A stretch of DNA of 6,716 bases from Clostridia bacterium (GCA_027335515.1 DAHWHT010000060.1:1-6716); one strand, 5' to 3'. Shown: positions 1 to 6,713, numbered from the stretch's first letter. A program made the numbers and translations. Notes: generated by a model not told the origin, from the letters alone.

Positions 1-1643
1 TTCGCCTGGGCGATGACCGCCTCGTCTTCCTCGTCGGCCGTGAGGTAGACGATGTCGGCCGTCACCACCCGATTCTCGACCTTGCGGTAGGGCGTCTCGA
101 TGAACCCATACTCGTTGACGCGCGCGAAGCTGGACATGGCGCCGATCAGGCCGATGTTCGGACCTTCCGGGGTCTCGATCGGGCACATGCGGCCATAGTG
201 GCTGTAATGCACATCGCGCACGTCAAAGCCGGCGCGGTCGCGGGAGAGGCCGCCCGGTCCCAGGGCGGAAAGGCGGCGCTTGTGGGTCAGTTCGGAAAGC
301 GGGTTGGTCTGGTCCATGAACTGACTGAGTTGGCTCGAACCGAAGAACTCCTTGATCGCCGCGGACACGGGGCGAATATTGATCAATGCCTGGGGGGTGA
401 TGGCATCGACGTCCTGGATGGTCATGCGCTCGCGCACCACCCGCTCCATGCGCGAAAGGCCGATGCGGAACTGGTTTTGCAGCAGTTCCCCGACGCTGCG
501 CAGGCGGCGGTTGCCCAGATGGTCGATATCGTCCACATGGCCCACGCCGTTGAGCAGGGTGACCATGTAGTTGATGACGGCGATCATGTCGGCACGGCTC
601 AGAGTCCGCGCGTCGTGCGCTGGCTGGCCGTTGCCGCGCACGAGCACCCGCTGGCCTTCGGCGTTCTGCACCATGATCTCGCTGACGCCGGCGCGGCAGA
701 TCCGGTCGGAGGTGGAACGGTCCAACCGCTCACCGGCGGCGGCCAGCAACTCACCGTCCGGGCCGGCGACATCCTCCAAGGGCGCGCAACCGATCAGTCG
801 GTGGCGCAGGTGGAGCTTCTTATTAAGCTTGTACCGCCCGACCGAAGCGAGGTCGTAGCGCCGCGCATCGAAAAACAGGTTCTCCAGGTGCTGGCGCGCT
901 CCGTCCTCGGTGGCGGGCTCCCCCGGCCGCAGGCGCTTGTAGATCTCGCTCAGCGCCTGGCCGGCCGTCTCGGTCGGGTCCTTGTCCAGGGTGTTGCGAA
1001 CGCACTCCGCATCCCCGATCGCGTTGAGGATGTCCTGGGGTTGGATCATGCCCAGGGCGCGCAGCAGGACCGTCACCGGCAGCTTGCGCGTGCGGTCGAT
1101 GCGGACGTAGATCACGCCGGAACCGTCGGTCTCAAGCTCCAGCCAGGCGCCCCGGTTGGGGATGACGGTCGCCGAATAGACGCGGGCGCCGCTGGTGTCG
1201 TGGCCCTCGCCGAAGTAGACGCCGGGGGACCGCACCAACTGGCTCACAACGACGCGCTCGGCGCCGTTGATGATGAAGGTCCCCTGGTCGGTCATCAGCG
1301 GGAAGTCCCCCATGTAGACTTCCTGCTCCTTGACCTCCCCCGTCTCCTGGTTGATCAGGCGCACGCGTACCCGCAGGGGCGCGGCGTACGTGACGTCGCG
1401 CTCCTTGCACTCCTGGACGGAGTACTTGGCCTCCCCGAGGGCATGGTCGATGAACTCAAGAACGAGGTTTCCGGTGAAGTCCTTGATCGGATTGATGTCG
1501 GAAAAGAGTTCGTCGAGGCCTTCCCTAAGGAACCACTGATAGGACTTCTGCTGCACCTCAATAAGGTCCGGAATGTCCAAAACCTCTTGGATGCGCGCGA
1601 AGCTGCGGCGGGTACGCACTGCGGCGGGGGCAGTCGTCGCCAA
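1..1643 (-). CDS. rpoB: DNA-directed RNA polymerase subunit beta, N-terminal part (cut by window edge)
   Basis: This is the N-terminal 547 or so residues of the RNA polymerase beta subunit; the rest lies beyond position 1. The frame was translated by hand without any break. It begins near [20 protein letters not shown], and conserved blocks follow in order: [10 protein letters not shown], the segment ending [52 protein letters not shown], the rifampicin region [20 protein letters not shown], then [13 protein letters not shown]. Using TTG numbering, Gln441, Asp444, His454, Ser459 and Leu461 match E. coli Gln513, Asp516, His526, Ser531 and Leu533, so no common resistance change is seen. I chose TTG at 1643 because GAGGGG (1652-1657) lies 8 bases upstream. 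ATG at 1649 is only 2 bases from that site, and ATG at 1667 has none. No rplL lies directly upstream. Identity is essentially certain; the exact start is not. Confidence 0.97.
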   Translation of the reverse strand, partial: MATTAPAAVRTRRSFARIQEVLDIPDLIEVQQKSYQWFLREGLDELFSDINPIKDFTGNLVLEFIDHALGEAKYSVQECKERDVTYAAPLRVRVRLINQETGEVKEQEVYMGDFPLMTDQGTFIINGAERVVVSQLVRSPGVYFGEGHDTSGARVYSATVIPNRGAWLELETDGSGVIYVRIDRTRKLPVTVLLRALGMIQPQDILNAIGDAECVRNTLDKDPTETAGQALSEIYKRLRPGEPATEDGARQHLENLFFDARRYDLASVGRYKLNKKLHLRHRLIGCAPLEDVAGPDGELLAAAGERLDRSTSDRICRAGVSEIMVQNAEGQRVLVRGNGQPAHDARTLSRADMIAVINYMVTLLNGVGHVDDIDHLGNRRLRSVGELLQNQFRIGLSRMERVVRERMTIQDVDAITPQALINIRPVSAAIKEFFGSSQLSQFMDQTNPLSELTHKRRLSALGPGGLSRDRAGFDVRDVHYSHYGRMCPIETPEGPNIGLIGAMSSFARVNEYGFIETPYRKVENRVVTADIVYLTADEEDEAVIAQA

Positions 1644-1651
1644 CGGCATCA

Positions 1652-1657
1652 CCCCTC
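1652..1657 (-). promoter_or_regulatory. Ribosome-binding site of rpoB, favouring a TTG start
   Basis: The minus strand reads GAGGGG here. It is 8 bases from TTG at 1643, but only 2 bases from ATG at 1649, and it overlaps a GTG at 1652. The spacing therefore favours TTG. The choice changes the protein by only two residues relative to the ATG at 1649. Confidence 0.6.
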
Positions 1658-1771
1658 GGCATGTCATGCAGCTACGAGCCGGATCCGCAGCCGGCAGGTA
1701 ACCTTCGGCTTCCGGCGAATCGATGAGACGTCGGGGCGGCTGCGTCCCCCCGGCGCTATAGGCATCTTCGG

Positions 1772-1800
1772 ATGATACGCCTGTGTGCCGTCGTGGTCAA
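1772..1800 (-). promoter_or_regulatory. Sigma-A type promoter driving rpoB
   Basis: On the minus strand a -35 box TTGACC (1800-1795) and a -10 box TATCAT (1777-1772) are separated by exactly 17 bases. Each differs from the consensus at one position. Transcription would begin around 1765, giving rpoB a leader of roughly 120 bases. It stands between two divergent genes, in a part of the window rich in G and C where such boxes are rare. A second -10-like TACAAT at 1817-1812 has no matching -35. This is seen in sequence; activity is inferred. Confidence 0.72.
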
Positions 1801-1867
1801 TGTCGGCGCCCATTGTATCTGTCGCCGTCCACGCGGCTCCACCCGACCGTCCTGCGGCCCGAGTCGT

Positions 1868-1875
1868 GAGAGGGG
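1868..1875 (+). promoter_or_regulatory. Ribosome-binding site deciding the oxidoreductase start
   Basis: GAGAGGGG ends 11 bases before ATG at 1887. It supports that start over the in-frame ATG at 1785, which has no such site and would place the rpoB promoter boxes around and inside the coding sequence. No convincing -35/-10 pair for this gene was found upstream on the plus strand. Confidence 0.65.
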
Positions 1876-1886
1876 ATAGCCCGTCG

Positions 1887-2903
1887 ATGCGAAGCCAGGT
1901 GCGCCTCGCGGTGGTCGGTCTCGTGCACGACCACGTCTGGAACATGCTGCCGCAGTTCCGCGACACCGAGGCCGTGCGGTTTCTGGCGGCGGTCGACCCC
2001 CACGCCCCCCTGCGCGAGCGGGCGCGCGCCGAGTACGGCTTCGAAACGCTCCTGCCCGACACGGCGGAACTCTGGGACCTGCGGCCGGACGCCGTCCTGT
2101 GCTGCACGGCCAACAGCGAGACCGCCGCCGTCGTGGAGGCGTGCGCCGCGCACGGCGTCCCGGTCATGGTGGAAAAGCCTCTGGCCGCCAACCTCGGGCA
2201 GGCGCGCCGCATCGCCAACGCGGCCGCGCGATCCGGCATCCCCGTGATGTGCAACTGGCCGACGGCCTGGGACGCGCGCCTGCGGCACGCCGTGCAGCTG
2301 GCGCAGTCCGGCGCCCTGGGAGAACTGTACACCGTGCGCTACCGGGCGGCGCACGCTGGACCGCGGGAGATCGGCTGCTCGCCGTACTTTTACTCCTGGC
2401 TGTATGACGCCGAGCGCAACGGCGCGGGCGCGCTGATGGACTACTGCTGCTACGGCGCCGCGTTGGCCTGCTGGATGCTGGGCGAGCCCACCACTGTGAC
2501 CGGGGTCCGCGGGCGGCTGGTCAAGACCGACATCCCCGTAGACGACAATGCCATCCTGTTGATGCAGTATCCGCACGCCTTCGCCGTCGCGGAGGCGTCC
2601 TGGACCCAGGCGGGCTCCAGACCGGGCGGCGTGCAACTGCTGGGCGAACGAGCCGGATTGTGGGTCGAACGCGGGCAACTTTGGCGCGCGGACGCCGACC
2701 ACCCCGACGGCGTGGCGCTCGACGTGCCGGCCCTGCCGCCGACCGAGCGCAACGGGCCGACGGCTTTCCTTGAGGCACTGCGTCAGGGACGGGCCCCGGA
2801 GGGCCTGTGCGGCCTGGGGGTCGCCGTGGCCGCCCAACGCACCCTGGAGGCCGGGCTGCTCGCGACCCGCAGCGGCGCCGCGGTGGCCCCCGCCTCACTG
2901 TGA
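1887..2903 (+). CDS. Gfo/Idh/MocA family NAD(P)-dependent oxidoreductase
   Basis: This is a predicted 338-residue cytosolic oxidoreductase of the glucose-fructose oxidoreductase/inositol dehydrogenase family, which oxidises or reduces sugars, polyols and related compounds with a bound nicotinamide cofactor. The N-terminal Rossmann half (about 1-120) begins VRLAVVGLVHDHVW. It continues through AAVDP and PDAVLCCT, and contains the family signature EKPLA with the likely catalytic Lys97. The C-terminal half (about 125-330) has the GELYTVRYR strand, GALMDYCCYG around Asp185, and beta-sheet segments such as NAILLMQYPH. The usual GxGxxG cofactor loop is replaced by GLVHDH, and the usual catalytic-region histidine after Asp185 is not evident. 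Length is typical for the family. The gene diverges from rpoB and its 3' end overlaps rng. No substrate or pathway partner is visible nearby, so specificity is unknown. Confidence 0.87.
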   Translation: MRSQVRLAVVGLVHDHVWNMLPQFRDTEAVRFLAAVDPHAPLRERARAEYGFETLLPDTAELWDLRPDAVLCCTANSETAAVVEACAAHGVPVMVEKPLAANLGQARRIANAAARSGIPVMCNWPTAWDARLRHAVQLAQSGALGELYTVRYRAAHAGPREIGCSPYFYSWLYDAERNGAGALMDYCCYGAALACWMLGEPTTVTGVRGRLVKTDIPVDDNAILLMQYPHAFAVAEASWTQAGSRPGGVQLLGERAGLWVERGQLWRADADHPDGVALDVPALPPTERNGPTAFLEALRQGRAPEGLCGLGVAVAAQRTLEAGLLATRSGAAVAPASL

Positions 2904-4790
2904 CGGGCCGGCCGCCAGCCTCGCCCGGGCGTAGGTGCGGAACACCCGTGTGATCTCGATACGGACGCGCTTGCCGACAAAGGCGGCGCCGCCTTCAATG
3001 TCGACCACATAGCCCTCCAAACGGGCGATGCCGTCACTGCGGGTCGATGCGTGGGGCTCCTCGACCCGCAGTTCGAGCGTCTGCCCTGGTCGCACCGGCC
3101 TGGCCTCCGCCTCGACCTCCGCGCGCGACCCACTGGCACGCAGGTGCATCTCCCCCACCGGGCAGTCGGCCACCCCGCGGATGAACAGGGTGCGGCCCGA
3201 CTCCTGCTCCAGGGACCGCAGCCCCTCCCCGCCGGGGCCGATGACCATCGCGGCCACCGCCGGGTGCACCTCGACCAGCAGGGCCTCGGTCGTGGCGGCC
3301 CCCAGCAGGCTGCGCAGTTCCCGCCGAATGCGCCGGCTGACGACCTCTTCGTGCGCGACCCGGCCGGTGCCCTCGCACACGGCGCAGGGGCGCGTCATCC
3401 GCTCCCGCAGGCTCTGGCGCGCCTTGCGGCGGGTCATCTCCACCAGTCCGAGCGCGGTGATGTCCAGCACCCTCGGCTGGGAACGGTCCGGGGCGCAACC
3501 GCGTTCCAGGGCATCCAACACCTGGCGGCGGTGTTCGACGGACTCCATGTCGATGAAGTCAATGACGATGATGCCGCCGATGTCGCGCAACCGCAACTGG
3601 CGGGCGATGGCCGTTGCCGCCTCAAGGTTCGTGGTGACAAAGGTGTCCTCAAGGCTGGAACTCGTACCGACGAAGCGGCCCGTGTTGACGTCGATCGCGG
3701 TCAGGGCCTCCGTCTGATCGATCACGAGGTAGCCGCCGCTTGGCAGCGGCACCCGGCGGCCCAGCGCGATGGTCAGGGCATCTTCGACCCCCGCGGACGC
3801 CAGCAGGCCGCGCTGCCGCTGCTCCGCCGTCGGGGCCTGCAGGCGGTCGGCATACATGGGCGCCGCCTGCTGCAACCGCACGCGCAGTCGCTCCAGTTCC
3901 TCGGGGTCGTCGACGACGATCCGAACAATATCGCCGCGCAGTTGGTCCCGCACGACCCGTTCCAGGACATCCAGGTCGCGATGCACCAGCGCCGGAGCCG
4001 CGATGGACCGGGCGGCGGTCTCAAGCCCGATCCAGGCGGCCGTGAGCGCCCGCCAGTCCGTCTCAAGCTCCTGCTCGCCCACGTCCTCGGCCGCCGTGCG
4101 CACAATCATCCCGGTGCCGGCCGGTCGCACCCGTTGGGCCACCTGGCGCAACCGCGACCGCTCCGCCTGGTCGACGATGCTGCGGCTGACCCCGAGGTCG
4201 TCGACCCCCGCCAACAACACCAAATACCGTCCTGGAAGGGTCAGGGCGCGCGTGACGCGGGCCCCCTTGGTGCCGGATGGCTCCTTGGTGACTTGGACCA
4301 GCAGTTCCTGACCGGGATACACCAGCCCGGCAATCGTGCGGTCGCCTGGCCGCGGCCACCCCGCGGTCGGCCCGTCCGGCTCTGGCCGGCTGCCGGGGTC
4401 GGCGTCGTCCACAAAAAGAAAGGCGTTGCGGTCCAGACCGATGTCCACGAAGGCCGCCTGCATGCCCGGCAAGACGTTTTGTACCCGGCCCTTATAGATG
4501 TTCCCGACCAACCGCCGGCCCTGTCGCCGCTCCAGGTCAATCTCGACGGTCTCGCCGTCTTCCAGAACGGCGGCGACGGTGGTCCCGCCATCCCAACTCA
4601 GCAGGATCTCGCGCCGCGGGGATCGCTCGCAGGCCGCCGCTTCCGCTCCGGCCTCCCCCTCCTCCTCGACGGTCCGCCGGTGCCACCGTGTGCGCGTGCG
4701 CTCCACCCCGTCCCACCGCGGGCCAACGGGGTGGCCCGCCGTCTCGCGCTGCTGCCTACCGCGCCGCCACTTGCGCCCATCGGCGCCCAT
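2895..4790 (-). CDS. rng: Ribonuclease E/G family endoribonuclease (RNase G type)
   Basis: This 631-residue protein is an RNase E/G family enzyme, a magnesium-dependent single-strand endoribonuclease acting in RNA processing and decay. An S1-type RNA-binding domain runs from about VGNIYKGRVQNVLPGMQAAF (95-114) to residue 196. Arg231-Thr232 match the 5'-monophosphate sensor Arg169-Thr170 of E. coli RNase E. The DNase I-like catalytic part has Asp367 (AIDVNTG) and Asp411 (VIDFIDM), matching Asp303 and Asp346. CAVC at 469-472 is the zinc-link pair. The C-terminus (about 566-625, EEPHASTRSDGIARLEGYVV) resembles a TRAM-like RNA-binding domain, as in Firmicutes homologues. The start at 4790 overlaps the spoIVFB stop. 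It gives a charged 57-residue extension before the conserved RREILL; GTG at 4706 is an alternative that would remove 28 residues. No rplU follows, although that is its common neighbour in Bacillota. Confidence 0.94.
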   Translation of the reverse strand: MGADGRKWRRGRQQRETAGHPVGPRWDGVERTRTRWHRRTVEEEGEAGAEAAACERSPRREILLSWDGGTTVAAVLEDGETVEIDLERRQGRRLVGNIYKGRVQNVLPGMQAAFVDIGLDRNAFLFVDDADPGSRPEPDGPTAGWPRPGDRTIAGLVYPGQELLVQVTKEPSGTKGARVTRALTLPGRYLVLLAGVDDLGVSRSIVDQAERSRLRQVAQRVRPAGTGMIVRTAAEDVGEQELETDWRALTAAWIGLETAARSIAAPALVHRDLDVLERVVRDQLRGDIVRIVVDDPEELERLRVRLQQAAPMYADRLQAPTAEQRQRGLLASAGVEDALTIALGRRVPLPSGGYLVIDQTEALTAIDVNTGRFVGTSSSLEDTFVTTNLEAATAIARQLRLRDIGGIIVIDFIDMESVEHRRQVLDALERGCAPDRSQPRVLDITALGLVEMTRRKARQSLRERMTRPCAVCEGTGRVAHEEVVSRRIRRELRSLLGAATTEALLVEVHPAVAAMVIGPGGEGLRSLEQESGRTLFIRGVADCPVGEMHLRASGSRAEVEAEARPVRPGQTLELRVEEPHASTRSDGIARLEGYVVDIEGGAAFVGKRVRIEITRVFRTYARARLAAGPSQ

Positions 4791-4792
4791 TA
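4788..4792 (-). other. TAATG stop/start overlap coupling spoIVFB to rng
   Basis: The TAA stop of the protease gene (4792-4790) shares one base with ATG (4790-4788) opening the ribonuclease frame. No good ribosome-binding site stands before this ATG. That suggests re-initiation by ribosomes finishing the upstream gene, if this is the true start. Confidence 0.6.
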
Positions 4793-5686
4793 TAGCCCAT
4801 GGGGCGGGCCAGCCGCGCGACCCGAGAGTTCCCCGGCCGAAGCGCCGGATCCTTTGCGCCGCAGGGTGGCGAGAATCGCAGCTTCGTCCCAGGGTCCACG
4901 CGCCGCCCCTCCTGGCGCCACCACCCAAAGCAGATGGTAGCTGCGAGGTGCGAACCGTTCCACCACGCGGCGCAGCGGCGCGTCCGGGGCCGCCGCCAGG
5001 GGCTGCAGGGGCAGGACGGCCGCGCCGCCCAGGCCGGCCCCCCGTCGGGACAGTTCACGCCACAGTCGGATGCGTGCCACCCCCCGCGCGGGTCGGGCCC
5101 GCGCATACGTGAAATAGCTGAAGACCACGAGGCTCGGCGCGAGCACCCCCCGGACCGCCAGCGCAACCGCCACCGCCGCAAGCAGCCCGGCCACCCACAG
5201 GCCCGCCCGACTGACCCACGCGGTCGCCGGCCCGTAGCCTCGGCGCAGGGCCAGCGCGGCCCGAACGACGCGGCCGCCGTCCAGAGGCAGGGCCGGCAGG
5301 AGGTTGCCCAGGGCCAACGCCGCGTTCACCTGCAGGAAGAAGTCCCCGCGGCCGGGGCTCAAGAGGCCATGCACCTGCAGCAAGAACCCGCCGGCCAGGC
5401 ACAGCAGGTTGTGCAGCGGGCCCGCCAGGGCCACCACCGCATCCACGCCCGGGTCCGCCAACTCCAGCCCCTCCACCTCGGCCACACCGCCGAACGGCAG
5501 CAGCTCAAGGCGGCGGATGCGCAGACCAAAGGCCCCGGCCGCCAAGGCGTGGGCCAACTCATGGCCGGCCAGGGCCGCCGCAAAGATCGCGACCTCATAG
5601 CCGAGGTGGGCCATGAAGGCCACCGCCAGCACCAGCAGCAGCCCCGGATGCAGCGCGAGTTGAACGCCACCCAGGCGCACCGTCAT
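4790..5686 (-). CDS. spoIVFB: SpoIVFB-type M50 intramembrane metalloprotease
   Basis: This 298-residue membrane protein is a zinc site-2 protease of family M50. In sporulating Bacillota, SpoIVFB removes the pro-sequence of sigma-K in the mother-cell outer forespore membrane. The zinc motif HELAH has His42, Glu43 and His46; the third ligand Asp136 lies in NLLPALPLDGG. These positions nearly equal His43, His47 and Asp137 of B. subtilis SpoIVFB. Other shared blocks are LALHPGLLL, FGLRIRRLELLPFGGVAEVE, and AGPLHN. About six hydrophobic segments span residues 11-195. The tail (about 223-278, with VVERFAPRSYHLLWVV) matches the CBS-like C-terminal domain. I chose ATG at 5686, just before the conserved N-terminus, although its ribosome-binding site is weak; GTG at 5680 is possible. 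No spoIVFA or bofA inhibitor gene is visible, so a role in sporulation is inferred and another substrate is possible. Confidence 0.88.
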   Translation of the reverse strand: MTVRLGGVQLALHPGLLLVLAVAFMAHLGYEVAIFAAALAGHELAHALAAGAFGLRIRRLELLPFGGVAEVEGLELADPGVDAVVALAGPLHNLLCLAGGFLLQVHGLLSPGRGDFFLQVNAALALGNLLPALPLDGGRVVRAALALRRGYGPATAWVSRAGLWVAGLLAAVAVALAVRGVLAPSLVVFSYFTYARARPARGVARIRLWRELSRRGAGLGGAAVLPLQPLAAAPDAPLRRVVERFAPRSYHLLWVVAPGGAARGPWDEAAILATLRRKGSGASAGELSGRAAGPPHGL

Positions 5687-5732
5687 GCGCCGCGCACCGG
5701 CCCCGCGGGAACGCCACCCGTGCCGCGCACCA

Positions 5733-5773
5733 CGCCGCCCCCCACCGCATGTATACGGGTGGGCACGGCGGCG
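5733..5773. repeat. Imperfect hairpin upstream of the protease gene
   Basis: An outer stem CGCCGCC/GGCGGCG (5733-5739 with 5767-5773) and an inner stem CCCACC/GGTGGG (5741-5746 with 5758-5763) flank an 11-base loop containing GTATAC. One base opposes three (CAC at 5764-5766) between the stems. It sits about 50 bases before the protease start and would fold in its leader RNA if transcription starts further upstream. No run of T follows on either strand, so it is not a standard terminator. Confidence 0.5.
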
Positions 5774-5845
5774 CATCCCCGGCGCGCGGCGGGCGGTTGC
5801 CGTTGCGCTCAGGGCCCCTCGCGCTTCATCGACACCCGGATCCTG

Positions 5846-5884
5846 GGCGCCTTGCCCAAGCGCCGGGCGCCTGGGCAAGGCGCC
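5846..5884. repeat. 39-base near-perfect hairpin
   Basis: Arms GGCGCCTTGCCCA (5846-5858) and TGGGCAAGGCGCC (5872-5884) are perfect reverse complements. After a single A/C mismatch they continue as GCGCC/GGCGC around one central base (5865), so 18 of 19 positions pair. No T-run follows on either strand, so it is not a classical intrinsic terminator. It abuts the point where the hydrolase-like sequence ends. It could be a dispersed palindromic repeat, an RNA processing or stabilising hairpin, or a protein-binding site. Confidence 0.7.
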
Positions 5885-6064
5885 TGTCTCCCCGAGATGC
5901 GTATAATCATAGGCCAGCGTCGACGCCAGGGCCTCCATGCGGGGCCACAAGGGAACCCCGCGCATCGCGGCCGCCTGTCCAGCCGGTGCCCCCACATACC
6001 GCCCGAAGAGCGCAGCGACATGCCCGTACCTCCCATCCGCCAAGGCTTCGCCGAGGTTGCGCAG
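5885..6064 (-). pseudogene. Remnant of an alpha/beta hydrolase gene
   Basis: A roughly 55-60 residue stretch of one reading frame reads like the middle (cap region) of an alpha/beta-fold hydrolase. It runs from LGEALADGRYGHVAALFGRY through VGAPAGQAAAMRGVPLWPRM and EALASTLAYDYTHLGE. Members of that family are typically about 260-290 residues. The upstream part that should carry the GxSxG nucleophile, and the downstream part with the catalytic Asp and His, are absent. The likeness ends at the 39-base hairpin. The frame stays open into the protease gene, but the sequence between is low-complexity and rich in Arg and Gly. This is a recognition from memory of family sequences and remains tentative; the alternative is chance open frame in GC-rich DNA. 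Confidence 0.5.
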
Positions 6065-6143
6065 GCCGCGGGACTGCCCTGTGGGCCGGCATCCGTTCCC
6101 GCTATCCCTTGCAGCCCCGGCCTTCGGCGACCACGTCGACGCC

Positions 6144-6160
6144 CCCACGTCACGCGTGGG
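6144..6160. repeat. Small hairpin at the end of the RibD-domain gene
   Basis: CCCACG (6144-6149) and CGTGGG (6155-6160) pair over a five-base loop that contains the gene's stop codon. No T-run follows. It may weakly influence transcript ends, but it is short and could be chance. Confidence 0.3.
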
Positions 6161-6713
6161 CGCGGGGTCGGTACTCCAGGAGCATCACGTTCGTGTCCAA
6201 CACCGTGGAACCCACGCGTTCCAATGCCGTCTCCGAGTACTCCGCGAAAAGCGGCTTCCGACCGTTCCGCCCGAGGATCAGAGGAAAGACCATCAGACGG
6301 ATACGATCGACCAAGCCGAGCCCCATCAGACTTCGCACCACCTGGATGCTGCCGACGGTCCGGAGCGGGTCGCCCGCCTCTTTCTTCAGGGCAGTGATCT
6401 CCTCTGCAAGCGTCCGGCTCGCTAGGCGAGCATTGGCCCAGGCCAGGGGCTCCTCCAGGGTGTTCGAGAACACGAGCTTCGGGACCGCGTTCATCCGGTC
6501 GGTCACCGGGTCGGTTCCTGCCGCACTGGAGCCAAAACCGGCAGCCAGTGTCTGGTACGTCACCCGCCCCAGAACCAGCACCTGCGGTTCCGCGAGCACC
6601 TCCTGGATGCACCGCGCGAAATCTGGGCCCCCGTGGACCCATCGCTGTGTACCCTCGGCGTCCGCGGAAAATCCGTCCAACGTCAGAAACATGTCGGCGG
6701 TCAATTCTCGCAT
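6150..6713 (-). CDS. Dihydrofolate reductase family protein (RibD C-terminal domain)
   Basis: This 187-residue single-domain cytosolic protein has the dihydrofolate-reductase-like fold of the RibD C-terminal family, whose characterised members are NADPH-dependent reductases. Visible landmarks are FLTLDGFSAD near the N-terminus (9-18), VLVLGRVTYQTL (46-57), KLVFSNTLEEP (79-89) and LKKEAGDPLRTVGS (109-122), the last containing the presumed cofactor-binding glycine. VRSLMGLGLVDRIRL and PLILGRNGRKPLF follow (127-156). It lacks the deaminase domain of a full RibD, so it is not a riboflavin-pathway RibD by itself; family members of this size are mostly uncharacterised. ATG at 6713 fits the usual family N-terminus, but only three bases lie beyond it, so the ribosome-binding site cannot be judged. 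Four 60-base lines counted by hand gave 57-67 percent GC, against 70-73 percent in lines from the protease and ribonuclease genes, which may indicate later acquisition. Confidence 0.88.
   Translation of the reverse strand: MRELTADMFLTLDGFSADAEGTQRWVHGGPDFARCIQEVLAEPQVLVLGRVTYQTLAAGFGSSAAGTDPVTDRMNAVPKLVFSNTLEEPLAWANARLASRTLAEEITALKKEAGDPLRTVGSIQVVRSLMGLGLVDRIRLMVFPLILGRNGRKPLFAEYSETALERVGSTVLDTNVMLLEYRPRAHA

Noticed and set aside
232..342. Possible rifampicin-resistance changes in rpoB
   Set aside because: All the main resistance positions carry the usual susceptible residues; Thr in place of E. coli Asn518 is the normal Bacillus-type residue.
1763..1774. CATC/GATG mini-hairpin with a TTCG loop near the rpoB transcription start
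   Set aside because: It has only four pairs and overlaps the -10 box, so it is more likely a by-product of the promoter sequence than a regulatory structure.
198..1775. Long plus-strand open frame opposite rpoB
   Set aside because: Its translation is rich in Gly, Ala, His and Val with no family likeness, and it mirrors a fully conserved rpoB. It is a shadow of GC-rich third positions.
4789..4794. Perfect TATAAT on the minus strand at the spoIVFB/rng junction
   Set aside because: The expected -35 position reads CGCGGC, and the element overlaps the stop and start codons. Any transcript would begin inside rng. It is best explained by the TAATG overlap.
3051..4940. Plus-strand open frame of over 600 codons opposite rng
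   Set aside because: The opposite strand carries all RNase E/G motifs in one unbroken frame, and this translation resembles no known protein.
5902..5907. Perfect TATAAT on the plus strand
   Set aside because: There is no -35 at a suitable distance and no gene downstream on that strand. The bases encode part of the hydrolase-like sequence on the other strand.
5809..6021. Minus-strand 70-codon frame from ATG 6021 with GGGAGGT six bases upstream
   Set aside because: The ribosome-binding site is good, but the product is Arg/Pro/Trp-rich without likeness to a protein. The overlapping frame carries the hydrolase-like sequence, so the site is probably coincidental.
4799..6397. Plus-strand open frame crossing the protease gene, the gap and part of the RibD-domain gene
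   Set aside because: It ignores gene boundaries on the other strand and has low-complexity Arg/Pro/Gln-rich composition, so it is an antisense shadow.
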